Of a DNA stretch of 19,972 nt, positions 7,837 through 15,770 are shown in pieces. Each line of letters starts with the position of its first letter. Position 1 is the stretch's first letter. Origin of the DNA: CAZPAV01 sp964584755 (GTDB lineage: Bacteria > Actinomycetota > Acidimicrobiia > Spongiisociales > UBA5794); contig CAZPAV010000048.1 in the NCBI GenBank assembly GCA_964584755.1, positions 1 to 19,972 on the forward strand, given 5' to 3'. A program made the translations under genes and the position numbers. The notes beneath the pieces are model-generated. The model made no database searches and was not told the origin of the DNA. It worked only from the letters and a program-made list of their open reading frames with translations.

Positions 7837-8807
7837 ACCCGACGAATCTCCTCGGTCCCGAAGATGCCGTACGGCCGGATGAGCAACACGATGAGCATCA
7901 CGATCCAGGGCACGATGCCGGAGAACCCGATGCCGAGCCAGGTGAGGCCCACGAGGTAGGTGCCGGCGAACACCTCGGCGAGCCCCACGAGCAGGCCCCC
8001 GATGACCGCGCCGGAGACCGAGTCGAGCCCGCCGATGATCACCGCCGGGAACGCCCCGAAGGCGACGAACGCGGTGAACGGATCGACGCCGGCGTGCCGG
8101 GGGAAGACCGAGGAGAAGATCCCACCGAGAGCGGCCAGAGCGGCGCCGATCGCCCAGGCGATGGCGAACACCTTCCCCACCGAGATCCCCTGGGCCATCG
8201 CGGCCTCCTGGTCGAAGGCGGTGGCGCGCATGGCGATGCCGGTCCGGCTCCGGAAGAAGAAGGCCAGCAGCGCCATGACGAGGACCGCCACGAGGATGGT
8301 GACGATCTGGGTTTCGGCGATACGCAGCGGGCCCCAGATGCGCACGTTCGTCCCCCACGGGTCGCCGAGACCGTGGATCTGGTTGCTCATGAAGTCGTTC
8401 GTCACGGTCCGCACGATGAGGTCGAGCCCCAGGGTGATCATCGCCACCGCGAAGAGCGGCTCCCCGATCATGGGCCGGATCGTGATCCGCTCGATGACCA
8501 TCCCGACGAACGCCGCGGCGACGAGGGCGAACAGCGCCGAGCCGATCCACTGCACCGTCGCCGGGAGGAACCCGAACCACTGGCCGGGGACGTTGAGCAC
8601 CGTGGCGAAGTAGACGACGAAGTACGCGCCGAGGGCGGCGATGGCGCCGTGGGCGAAGTTCACCACCTGGGTCGCCTTGAAGATGATGACGAAGCCGAGG
8701 GCCAGGGTCGCGTAGATCGCGCCGAGCGCGATCCCCGAACCGAACGCGGTGACGAGCTTCTCGAGCCCGCCCTGGCCGGCGGCCTGGGCAATGACGACCA
8801 CCGGCAT
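7833..8807 (-). CDS. livH: LIV-type ABC transporter permease LivH
   Basis: 324 residues, about eight membrane segments. Typical LivH sequence: GAIYATLALGFVIIFKATQV then NFAHGAIAALGAY at about residues 29-61, and the coupling loop RTGIAMRATAFDQEAAMAQGI in the middle. GLDSVSGAVIGGLLVGLAE near the C-terminus is also standard. ATG at 8807 shares one base with the TGA of the upstream ligase gene (TGATG), so translation is probably coupled. The stop overlaps livM by 4 nt. It pairs with LivM as the channel of the importer. Confidence 0.94.
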   Translation of the reverse strand: MPVVVIAQAAGQGGLEKLVTAFGSGIALGAIYATLALGFVIIFKATQVVNFAHGAIAALGAYFVVYFATVLNVPGQWFGFLPATVQWIGSALFALVAAAFVGMVIERITIRPMIGEPLFAVAMITLGLDLIVRTVTNDFMSNQIHGLGDPWGTNVRIWGPLRIAETQIVTILVAVLVMALLAFFFRSRTGIAMRATAFDQEAAMAQGISVGKVFAIAWAIGAALAALGGIFSSVFPRHAGVDPFTAFVAFGAFPAVIIGGLDSVSGAVIGGLLVGLAEVFAGTYLVGLTWLGIGFSGIVPWIVMLIVLLIRPYGIFGTEEIRRV

Positions 8808-10678
8808 CAGTACATCGACTCCACGAGGTCCCGGAACATCTCCTCCATCGCCTTCCGCTTGAGCTTCTGGGTGGCCGTGAGCTCGCCGTCCTCGTGGTCG
8901 AGCTCCTTGGGGAGCAGACGGAACTTCTTGATCTGTTCGACCCGGGCGAACTTCTCGTTCGTCTCGTTCACGACCTGCTGGATGAGCTCGATCACCTCGG
9001 GTTTCTCGGAGAGGTCCCGGTAGGTGGTGTACGGGATCCCCTTGCGGAGCGCCCAGTTCCCCACCGTGTCGTACTCGATGCCGATGAGTGCCGCCAGGTA
9101 CTTGCGGCCGTCGCCGATGACCATCGCCTCCCGCACGTACGGGGAGGTCTTCAGGCTGTTCTCGATCTCGGAGGGGGAGATGTTCTTGCCGCCGGAGGTG
9201 ATGATGATGTGCTTCATCCGGTCGACGATCTTCACGTGGGTCCCGTCGACCCACACCCCCACGTCGCCGGTCTTCAACCAGCCGTCCTCGGTGAACGTCT
9301 CGGCGGTCGCCTCCGGCTTGTTCCAGTACCCCTTGAAGACGCCGGGGTGCCGCGTCTGGATCTCGCCGGTCTCCTCGTCGATGCGCAGCTCGGTGCCCTC
9401 GTACGGCTCGCCGACGGTGCCGAGCTTGATACGCCCGTCGTAGTTCGTCGTCGCCACCGCCGAGTTCTCCGTCATCCCGTACAGCTCGTAGACGGGGATC
9501 CCCAGCCCCATGAAGAACTCGAGCACCTCCGGGGCGATCGGCGCCGCCCCGGACCCGGCCCAGCGGCAGTGCCGCAGGCCGATGCGCTCCTTGAGGGCCC
9601 GGAAGAAGATCGGGTTCCCGATGGCGTAGGCGAGGCGGCTCCGCCAGGTGAAGTTCCCCCCGTGGGCGACCCGGTCCTTGCCGATGACCGACGCCAGCTT
9701 GAGGCCGAAGCCGGACACGAGCCGCTTCAGCCAGGTGGCGTCCTCGAGCTTGATGAGGATCGAGGCGTGGATCTTCTCCCAGATGCGCGGCACGGCGAAG
9801 AACAGCGTCGGCTGCACCTCGCGGAGGTTCACCTGGACGGTCTCGATGGACTCGGCGAAGTTGAGGACGACGCCGTTGGCGCACATCGTCCAGGTGGAGA
9901 AGATGCGCTCCGCCACGTGGCAGAGCGGCAGGTAGGTGAGGACCTGGTCGTAGGGGCCCGGGACCCGACCGTCGTGGGTCCTCCCCTTCCCGTTGATGAT
10001 CTTCTCCATGCAGAACGCGGCGTTGGCGTTCGTGAGCATGGCCCCCTTGGGCGGCCCCGTCGTGCCGGACGTGTAGACGAGGGTCATGACGTCCTCGGGG
10101 TCGGCGGTCGCCATGATCTCCTCGACCATGCCGGGGTGCTCGGCCCGGTGGCGCCGGCCGCGCTCCATGAAGTCGTCCCAGAACATGAGCCGGTCGTCGT
10201 GGTAGGTGCGAACGCCCCGCGGCTCGACGTAGATGATCTTCTCGACGTGGGGGAAGGCGTCGCGTCCCAGGTCGAGCACCTTGTCGACCTGCTCCTGGTC
10301 CTCGGCGAGGTGGACCTTGGCCCCCGAGTCGTTGACGAGGTACCGGACCTCGGCGCTGGGATTCGTCGGGTACATGCCCGTCGAGATGGCCCGGATGGCG
10401 ACGCTGGCGAGGTCCATGACGATCCACTCGGGCCGGTCCTCGCTGTGGATGGAGACCACGTCACCCTGGCGCACCCCGAGGGCGAGGAGGGCATGGGCCG
10501 CGGTGCGCACCTCGTCCCAGAGGTCGGCCCAGGTGATCTCCTGCCAGATCCCGAAGTCCTTCTCCCGCATCGCCACTGCGTCGGGCATCTTCTGGGCCCA
10601 CTCCCAGATCTTGAAGGCCACCGTGGGGTAGGCACCACTGAGATCGGGAGTGCCGGTCCGTTCCAGTGTCGTGGTCAT
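8807..10678 (-). CDS. AMP-forming acyl-CoA ligase (long-chain fatty acid-CoA ligase, FadD type)
   Basis: 623 residues, the length of the FAA1/FadD15 branch. It activates a carboxylic acid to its CoA thioester through an acyl-adenylate. Motifs: phosphate loop YTSGTTGPPKG (202-212), adenine site YGMTENS (400-406), TGD (470-472), the hinge DRMKHIIITSGGKNISPSEIE (about 486-506), and the C-terminal catalytic Lys in TATQK at about residue 605. It is the first gene of the transporter operon, with a strong GAGGAGG site 4-5 bases before ATG 10678 and a 1-nt overlap with livH. The context suggests that it activates the acid brought in by the importer. It is not PaaK (different subfamily and length), so the substrate may be a fatty or aryl-alkanoic acid; this cannot be settled from sequence. 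Confidence 0.92.
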   Translation of the reverse strand: MTTTLERTGTPDLSGAYPTVAFKIWEWAQKMPDAVAMREKDFGIWQEITWADLWDEVRTAAHALLALGVRQGDVVSIHSEDRPEWIVMDLASVAIRAISTGMYPTNPSAEVRYLVNDSGAKVHLAEDQEQVDKVLDLGRDAFPHVEKIIYVEPRGVRTYHDDRLMFWDDFMERGRRHRAEHPGMVEEIMATADPEDVMTLVYTSGTTGPPKGAMLTNANAAFCMEKIINGKGRTHDGRVPGPYDQVLTYLPLCHVAERIFSTWTMCANGVVLNFAESIETVQVNLREVQPTLFFAVPRIWEKIHASILIKLEDATWLKRLVSGFGLKLASVIGKDRVAHGGNFTWRSRLAYAIGNPIFFRALKERIGLRHCRWAGSGAAPIAPEVLEFFMGLGIPVYELYGMTENSAVATTNYDGRIKLGTVGEPYEGTELRIDEETGEIQTRHPGVFKGYWNKPEATAETFTEDGWLKTGDVGVWVDGTHVKIVDRMKHIIITSGGKNISPSEIENSLKTSPYVREAMVIGDGRKYLAALIGIEYDTVGNWALRKGIPYTTYRDLSEKPEVIELIQQVVNETNEKFARVEQIKKFRLLPKELDHEDGELTATQKLKRKAMEEMFRDLVESMY

Positions 10679-10718
10679 GCCGCCTCCTCACCCCCGAGGA
10701 CCCACGTGCGCGTCCGTC

Positions 10719-10724
10719 ACATTA
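10719..10724 (-). promoter_or_regulatory. Weak -10 candidate (TAATGT) for the ligase-liv operon
   Basis: TAATGT on the minus strand, about 40 nt before the ligase ATG. It is the only TAnnnT box seen between the paaN hairpins and the start codon. No -35 and no recognisable operator were found here. Confidence 0.3.
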
Positions 10725-10764
10725 GAGCCTCAGATTCGGGGCTGCATCATCGCAGGACCAACGA

Positions 10765-10786
10765 CCGGCGCGCCAATTCGCGCCGG
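10765..10786 (-). terminator. Third hairpin of the paaN 3' array
   Basis: CCGGCGCG and CGCGCCGG with a 6-nt A/T-containing loop, an 8-bp stem. Reading away from paaN it is followed by TCGTTGGTCCT, slightly T-rich. It is the most terminator-like of the three stems. Confidence 0.5.
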
Positions 10787-10788
10787 GC

Positions 10789-10807
10789 CCGTCGCCGCCG
10801 GCGACGG
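10789..10807 (-). terminator. Second hairpin of the paaN 3' array
   Basis: CCGTCGCC and GGCGACGG with a 3-nt loop, separated by two bases from the next stem. It lies 45 bases beyond the paaN stop. Confidence 0.45.
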
Positions 10808-10816
10808 CGCGGCGCG

Positions 10817-10832
10817 CCTCCCGAGCGGGAGG
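10817..10832 (-). terminator. First hairpin of the paaN 3' array
   Basis: CCTCCC and GGGAGG with a GAGC or GCTC tetraloop depending on strand, 20 bases after the paaN stop. Short but fully G/C paired except for one A-T. Confidence 0.4.
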
Positions 10833-10851
10833 GCCGAGACCCGCTCGCTCG

Positions 10852-12504
10852 CTACTGGCGACGGACGCCCACCACCCGGAAGCGGTTGGCGACGAAGGCC
10901 GGGTCGGTGAGCGACGCGTTCCCCGCCGGATTCGCACCGGTGACGTGGAAGTCGCTGAAGGCCGCCGACTGGTTGACGAAGAGGCCGCCGGTGAGGTTGA
11001 AGGCCACCGACACCCCGGCTTCGACCGCGGCGTCGACCGCGGCCTCCGCCACGGTCTCGTCGGTGGTGTACACGAGCCAGGTGATGGCCCCCTTCGTCCG
11101 GGCCGACTCGGTCGCCAGCGCCAGGCTCTCCGCGGTGGATCCGGTGGCCACCACGTACACGACGGGCCCGAACATCTCCCGCATGTAGGTGTCCCGGTCC
11201 TCGGCGCCCACCCCGACGACGACCGGGGTGCTCACCGTCGCCTCCGGGTACGTCGGATGGGTCACCCGCCGCGCCGGGAGGAGGACCTCCCCCTGACGGG
11301 AGGCCTCCTCGACCCGCCGCAGCGTGTCGGGCGACTTGATGGCCCCGAGGATCTCGACGGCCCGGGCGTCGTCGCCGAGGAGCCCGGCGACGGCGTCGGC
11401 GAAGCCTCGCGCCACGGCGGCGAAGGGGACGACCTCCTCCCCCACCCGCACCCCGGTGCGGGGCACGTAGAGGTTCTGGGGGGTGGTGCACATCTGCCCG
11501 GAGTACATCGTCATGGAGACCGCCAGGTTGCGGAACACCGCCCCGAGGTCCTCCGCGGAGTCGAGGACGACCGAGTTCACCCCCGCCTTCTCGGTGAAGA
11601 CGAGCGCGTGCCTGACGTGCTCCTCCAGCCAGTCGCCGAAGGCGGGACCGCCGGTGTAGTCGACGAGCGCCACGTCGGGATGGAGGACGAGCTCCCGGGC
11701 GAGGGGCGCCTCCGGGGTGTCCACCGCCAGGGTGACGAGGTCGGGATCGAACCCCGTCTCCGCCAGCACGTCGCGGGCGGTCGCCACGAAGAGGGCGAGC
11801 GGGAGGATCGTCGCCGGATGGGGCTTGACGACGACCGGGTTCCCGGTCGCCAGCGAGGCGAAGATCCCCGGGTACCCGTTCCACGTCGGGAACGTCGACA
11901 CCCCGATCGTCACCGCCACGCCGCGGGGACGGATCATCCACTCCTTCTCGACGACGAGCGGCGGCCGTCTCCCCTGGGGCTTCTCCCAGGTCATGCGGGC
12001 GGGCAGGCGGGTCTGCTCGCGGTACGCGTACGCGACCGCTTCGAGCCCCCGGTCGAGGGCGTGGGGTCCCCCGGCCTGGAAGGCCATGAGGAAGGACTGC
12101 CCGGTGGTGTGCATGACCGCCTGGGCCATCTCGAAGCTCTGCGCGGCGAGCCGGTCGAGGATCCCGACGCACACCTCGGCCCGGGTGTCGGGGCCGGTCC
12201 TCGCCCACGCCGGCATGGCGGCGCGGGCCGCGGCGACGATCCCGTCGACGGAGACCCGCGGATACGTGATGCCGAGCTCGAGCCCGTACGGCGAGCGCTC
12301 CACCACCTCGAGATGTCCGTCGTGGGGCTCGTCGAGGTGGAAGGGGGCGCCCAGCCGGGCACGGAAGGCGGCCTCGCCGACGGCGGCGGCGTCCTCCCCG
12401 TACGCCTTCGGATGCTCCGGGAACGGACTCCAGTAGATGCGGGACTCGATGGCGTCCAGCGCCTTCTCCAGCGTGGCGCGATGGCGGGTGTGTCGATCGC
12501 TCAT
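10852..12504 (-). CDS. paaN: Phenylacetate degradation protein PaaN (aldehyde dehydrogenase family)
   Basis: 550 residues, matching the PaaN family rather than PaaZ (about 680), so the MaoC-type hydratase domain of PaaZ is absent. The cofactor-binding region shows GVSTFPTWNGYPGIFASLAT (201-220) and NPVVVKPHP. The nucleophile is Cys339 in SGQMCTTPQN. The usual ALDH Glu region reads FTEKAGVN, with Glu305. Family members act on the ring-opened aldehyde intermediate of the phenylacetyl-CoA pathway. ATG at 12504 is chosen because AAGGA lies seven to eight bases upstream and the protein begins in the usual family way; an in-frame GTG or ATG further out would lengthen it by up to 49 residues without support. 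It is divergent from the MutS-like pair. The ring-opening hydratase must come from elsewhere. Confidence 0.87.
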   Translation of the reverse strand: MSDRHTRHRATLEKALDAIESRIYWSPFPEHPKAYGEDAAAVGEAAFRARLGAPFHLDEPHDGHLEVVERSPYGLELGITYPRVSVDGIVAAARAAMPAWARTGPDTRAEVCVGILDRLAAQSFEMAQAVMHTTGQSFLMAFQAGGPHALDRGLEAVAYAYREQTRLPARMTWEKPQGRRPPLVVEKEWMIRPRGVAVTIGVSTFPTWNGYPGIFASLATGNPVVVKPHPATILPLALFVATARDVLAETGFDPDLVTLAVDTPEAPLARELVLHPDVALVDYTGGPAFGDWLEEHVRHALVFTEKAGVNSVVLDSAEDLGAVFRNLAVSMTMYSGQMCTTPQNLYVPRTGVRVGEEVVPFAAVARGFADAVAGLLGDDARAVEILGAIKSPDTLRRVEEASRQGEVLLPARRVTHPTYPEATVSTPVVVGVGAEDRDTYMREMFGPVVYVVATGSTAESLALATESARTKGAITWLVYTTDETVAEAAVDAAVEAGVSVAFNLTGGLFVNQSAAFSDFHVTGANPAGNASLTDPAFVANRFRVVGVRRQ

Positions 12505-12540
12505 GGGTGCATCCTTCGTGGCTCGTCGCTTCCCCGGGCG

Positions 12541-12546
12541 AGCGTA
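12541..12546 (-). promoter_or_regulatory. Candidate -10 box (TACGCT) for paaN
   Basis: TACGCT on the minus strand, identical to the box before the DivIVA-like gene. It is 36 nt before the paaN ATG, which leaves a short leader holding the AAGGA site. No clear -35. The remainder of the 195-nt divergent region shows nothing else I can name. Confidence 0.4.
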
Positions 12547-12608
12547 CCCTGCTCCGTGACGCATCCGCATCAGTACGGTCCCGGTCGAGCCAGGAAGGGA
12601 AACGCCGA

Positions 12609-12614
12609 TAGGAT
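12609..12614 (+). promoter_or_regulatory. Candidate -10 box (TAGGAT) for the MutS-like operon
   Basis: TAGGAT on the plus strand, about 86 nt before the ATG of the first MutS-like gene. Transcription near 12621 would give a leader of about 80 nt. A GTG at 12620 lies where a leaderless start would be, but its frame does not lead into the MutS-like protein. Confidence 0.4.
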
Positions 12615-12699
12615 GCGGCGTGGCGATGAGGCTCGCCGGAACCGCCACCACGGCTGATGGCTTCTACGGAGCGAGCGAGCCGCGGAGGTCGCGCCGGTC

Positions 12700-14229
12700 A
12701 TGGTCCCGCCCAGCATCCTCCACCCCGGGTCGGCCCCGACGGTCCTCGTCGAGCGACAACCCGCCTGCTTCCCCGACCTGCACCTCGACCGGATCGTCGC
12801 CGCCATCCTCGCCGGGCGGGAGGAGTACCACCTCGACCCCTGGTTCTGGTCACCCGTCCGGGACGTCGCCACCGTCGCCTACCGGCACGAGGTGTTCCGC
12901 GACCTCGACCGGACCGACGTCGCCGCCGCGGTGGGGCGGTTCGCCGCCGGCATGCGCACCATGCGCGCCGGCCTCACCTGGGCCGGAGAGGCCACCTCGC
13001 CGGAGGCGCGACACGCCTGGTTCCTCGACGCGGTCCGGGTCTACTGCGAGACGACCACCGCCTTCGCCTCCGCCCTCGATCGCCTGACCCTCCGCTCCCG
13101 GGGCCTCCGCGCCTTCCGGGACGCCCTCGCCGACCGGGTCCGCTCCGACCGTTTCGCCTCCCTGAGCGCCGAAGCCTCCGACATCGTCGCCGCCCTCGAG
13201 AAGGTGCGCTACACGGTCCTCGTCGACGGCCGGAAGGTGCGGGTTCGCCGCTCCGCCGGCGAGGTCGACATGGGAGCCGCCGTGGCCGCCACCTTCGCCA
13301 GGTTCGGCGAGGGTGCCCCTCGGGAGTACCGCGTCGAGTTCCGGGACGGACCTCCCCTCGACCACGTCGAGGCTCGCATCCTCGGCCTCGTGGCCAAGCT
13401 CTTCCCCGCGCCCTTCCACCGCCTCGCCGCGTTCGTCGCCGCCTGGCAGGACTTCGCCGAGCCGCTGGTGGTGACCTTCGACCGGGAGGTGCAGTTCTAC
13501 CTGGCCGTCATCGAGTTCCTCGCCCCGCTGCGGCGAGCCGGCCTGGAGTTCTGCTTCCCCGAGGTCACCGCCTCCGACAAGGCGATCCGGGCGCGCGGGA
13601 CCTTCGACCTGGCGCTGGCGGCGCGCCTCGTACCCCAGGGTCGGGAGATCGTCCGCAACGACTTCCTCCTCGAAGGCCCCGAACGGATCCTCGTCGTCAC
13701 CGGACCCAACCAGGGCGGGAAGACGACCTTCGCTCGAACCTTCGGTCAGCTCCACCATCTCGCCGGACTGGGATGCCCGGTCCCGGGCGAGGACGCCCGC
13801 CTCTTCCTCCCCGACGCCGTCTTCACCCACTTCGCCCGCGAGGAGCAGGTCGCCACGCTCCGCGGCAGGCTGCAGGACGAGCTGGTCCGCATCCGGAACA
13901 TCCTCGCCGCCGCCACCGACCACAGCATCGTCGTCATGAACGAGACGCTCGCCTCGACGACCCTCACCGACGCCCGGGACCTCGGTGAGAGGATCCTCCG
14001 CCGTCTCATCCGCCGCGACCTCCTGGGGGTGTACGTCACCTTCGTCGACGAGCTCTCCACCCTGGACGAGGCCACGGTGAGCGTGGTGGCCGGGGTGGCC
14101 CCCGACGACCCCTCCGTCCGTACCTTCCGCATCGAGCGGCGGCCCGCCGACGGGCTCGCGTACGCCGCGGCCATCGCCGCCAAGTACCGACTCGGCGGCG
14201 ACGACCTCCGGAGGCGGCTCGGATGTTGA
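12700..14229 (+). CDS. MutS-like ATPase, subunit A of a tandem pair (no mismatch-recognition domain)
   Basis: 509 residues. The C-terminal half is a MutS domain V ATPase of the ABC superfamily: Walker A GPNQGGKT (335-342), FTHFAREE (375-382), Walker B SIVVMNE (409-415), then ASTTLTDA in the place of the MutS GRGTST loop, and YVTFVDEL where MutS has a switch His (here Phe). Asn414 replaces the usual Walker B Asp, while Glu415 is kept. The N-terminal 300 residues are helical and lack the mismatch-reading Phe-X-Glu domain of MutS. The end RPADGLAYAAAIAAKYRL resembles MutS-type proteins I recall from other bacteria with unknown function. ATG 12700 is the first possible start after an in-frame stop, with GGAGG 11 bases upstream. 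The gene overlaps subunit B by 7 nt. DNA binding and role are unproven. Confidence 0.82.
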   Translation: MVPPSILHPGSAPTVLVERQPACFPDLHLDRIVAAILAGREEYHLDPWFWSPVRDVATVAYRHEVFRDLDRTDVAAAVGRFAAGMRTMRAGLTWAGEATSPEARHAWFLDAVRVYCETTTAFASALDRLTLRSRGLRAFRDALADRVRSDRFASLSAEASDIVAALEKVRYTVLVDGRKVRVRRSAGEVDMGAAVAATFARFGEGAPREYRVEFRDGPPLDHVEARILGLVAKLFPAPFHRLAAFVAAWQDFAEPLVVTFDREVQFYLAVIEFLAPLRRAGLEFCFPEVTASDKAIRARGTFDLALAARLVPQGREIVRNDFLLEGPERILVVTGPNQGGKTTFARTFGQLHHLAGLGCPVPGEDARLFLPDAVFTHFAREEQVATLRGRLQDELVRIRNILAAATDHSIVVMNETLASTTLTDARDLGERILRRLIRRDLLGVYVTFVDELSTLDEATVSVVAGVAPDDPSVRTFRIERRPADGLAYAAAIAAKYRLGGDDLRRRLGC

Positions 14230-15770
14230 CGGTGCACCTCATGTACCGCGACCGCGACCTCGACGCCGACGGGGCCGAACCTCGCCACGCGGCGGACCTC
14301 GTCGCCGATCTGGAGCTGCAGATCCTCATCGAGACCATGGGGGACGGTGACTCGTTCCTCCTCGGTGTGGCCCGCCACGTCCTCCTCGCCGGCGGCGCCG
14401 ACGTCGACACCATCGCCTACCGTCAGGCCGTTCTCGCCGACGCCCTCGACCGGCCCGACGCCGTGCGCCGCCTGTACGAGGTGGCGACCGCCGCCGTCGA
14501 GGGTGAGCGGAAGTTCTTCCTCGGCATGCTGTCCACCGCACCGGACGTCGTGCTCCGCCGCTCCGTTCGGGTCCTCGGGTTCCTCCTCGGCATGCTCCAC
14601 CGCCTCCGGGCCCTGGCCGACGACCACGGCGCCGCGTTCCGCTCCGATGGTCTCCACCGTTTCTTCGCCCTCGTTCGGACCGAGCTCGACGACGAGTACC
14701 TCCGCGCCGTCGGCCACCGACTCAGGGACCTGGAGTTCCGACGCGGGGTCCTGCTCGGCGTCCGGTTCGGCCGGGGCAACGCCGGTGTCGACCACGTGCT
14801 CCTGGCCCCACGACGCGGCCTCCTCGACCGCCTCCCGGTGGGGCCCCGTGCCGGGTACGGCTTCCAGATCGCCGAACGCGACCTGGCCGGTGGCCGGGCC
14901 CTCTCCCGACTTCAGGCCAAGGGCATGAACGCTGCCGCCGACGCGGTGGGTCGCGCCGCAGACCGGCTCCTGGCGTTCTTCGCCACCCTGCGCAGCGAGC
15001 TGGCGTTCTACGTCGCCGCCCTCAACCTGTGGCAGCGACTCGGGGAGATCGGCGCGCCCGTCTGTCTGCCCGTCGCCCTGGCTCCCGCCGCGCCCGAGCT
15101 GCACGCCGAGGGGCTGTACGACCCGGTCCTGGCCCTCACCAGAAGCGAGCCGGTGGTGGCGAACGACGTGCACGCCGCGGGGAAACGGCTGGTCGTCGTC
15201 ACCGGAGCCAACCAGGGAGGCAAGTCCACCTTTCTCCGCAGCATCGGCCTGGCTCGGCTCATGACGGACTGCGGCCTCTTCGTTCCGGCCCGATCGTTCC
15301 GCGCCGGCGTCACCACCGGGGTGTTCACCCACTACGAACGAGAGGAGGATCCGATGCTGCAGCGGGGACGGCTCGACGATGAGCTGCGCCGGTTGAGCGG
15401 CCTCGTCGACGACCTCCGGCCGGGCAGCCTGCTGCTGTGCAACGAATCGTTCTCCGCGACGAACGAACGGGAAGGGTCCGAGATCGCCTACGCCTTCGTG
15501 TCGGCCGTGGTCGAGTGCGGGGTCGAGGTCTGGTTCGTCACCCATCTCTTCACGTTCGCCGATCGACTCCGGCGTGCCGGGCGCGCCGACACCCTCCTCC
15601 TCCGTGCCGAACGCGGACCGGAAGGCAGGCGCACCTTCCGGATCGTCCCCGGCGCCCCGCTGCCGACGAGCTTCGGACACGACGTGTACCGCCAGGTGTT
15701 CGGTACCGCCGTCGCCGGTGGATCCTCCCCGCCCGAATCGCCGAGCGACGGCGATAGGCTCGGGCCATGA
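14223..15770 (+). CDS. MutS-like ATPase, subunit B of a tandem pair (no mismatch-recognition domain)
   Basis: 515 residues, a diverged paralogue of subunit A. Walker A is GANQGGKS (328-335), FTHYEREED (368-376) matches the FTHFAREE of subunit A, and Walker B reads LLLCNE (403-408), again Asn407 for Asp with Glu408 kept. SATNEREGSEIA follows in the signature region. Unlike A, it keeps a switch-type His (FVTHL, His441). The N-terminal 300 residues hold no mismatch-recognition domain; they would correspond to lever and clamp-like helices. The start ATG at 14223 overlaps the stop of A by 7 nt, and its own stop overlaps the paaG start as ATGA. Close coupling suggests an A-B heterodimer in which the two ATP sites differ (inference). 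The last 20 or so residues are Ser/Pro-rich and coincide with the paaG promoter box. Confidence 0.82.
   Translation: MLTVHLMYRDRDLDADGAEPRHAADLVADLELQILIETMGDGDSFLLGVARHVLLAGGADVDTIAYRQAVLADALDRPDAVRRLYEVATAAVEGERKFFLGMLSTAPDVVLRRSVRVLGFLLGMLHRLRALADDHGAAFRSDGLHRFFALVRTELDDEYLRAVGHRLRDLEFRRGVLLGVRFGRGNAGVDHVLLAPRRGLLDRLPVGPRAGYGFQIAERDLAGGRALSRLQAKGMNAAADAVGRAADRLLAFFATLRSELAFYVAALNLWQRLGEIGAPVCLPVALAPAAPELHAEGLYDPVLALTRSEPVVANDVHAAGKRLVVVTGANQGGKSTFLRSIGLARLMTDCGLFVPARSFRAGVTTGVFTHYEREEDPMLQRGRLDDELRRLSGLVDDLRPGSLLLCNESFSATNEREGSEIAYAFVSAVVECGVEVWFVTHLFTFADRLRRAGRADTLLLRAERGPEGRRTFRIVPGAPLPTSFGHDVYRQVFGTAVAGGSSPPESPSDGDRLGP
15755..15760 (+). promoter_or_regulatory. Candidate -10 box (TAGGCT), leaderless paaG start
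   Basis: TAGGCT ends six bases before the paaG ATG at 15767, with no Shine-Dalgarno between. It lies within the last codons of the second MutS-like gene. It would let paaG be expressed apart from the upstream pair. Confidence 0.5.

Noticed and set aside
8807..10678. Naming the acyl-CoA ligase PaaK (phenylacetate-CoA ligase)
   Set aside because: At 623 residues with the FadD/FAA1-type motifs, it belongs to a different subfamily from PaaK, which is about 430-440 residues. The paa context alone does not justify the name.
8894..11188. A 764-codon plus-strand frame opposite the acyl-CoA ligase
   Set aside because: Shadow of the ligase and paaN genes: Val/Asp/Gly/Leu/His-rich, with no family features.
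12620..13087. A leaderless-looking GTG at 12620, five bases after the TAGGAT box, opening a 155-codon frame
   Set aside because: The product is Ser/Arg/Pro-rich, overlaps the MutS-like A gene in another frame and has no motif. A short regulatory upstream frame is not excluded, but nothing supports it.
13746..15680. A 644-codon minus-strand open frame opposite the MutS-like pair
   Set aside because: The plus-strand frames hold intact Walker motifs and overlapping starts. The minus frame is Glu/Gly-rich without any domain.
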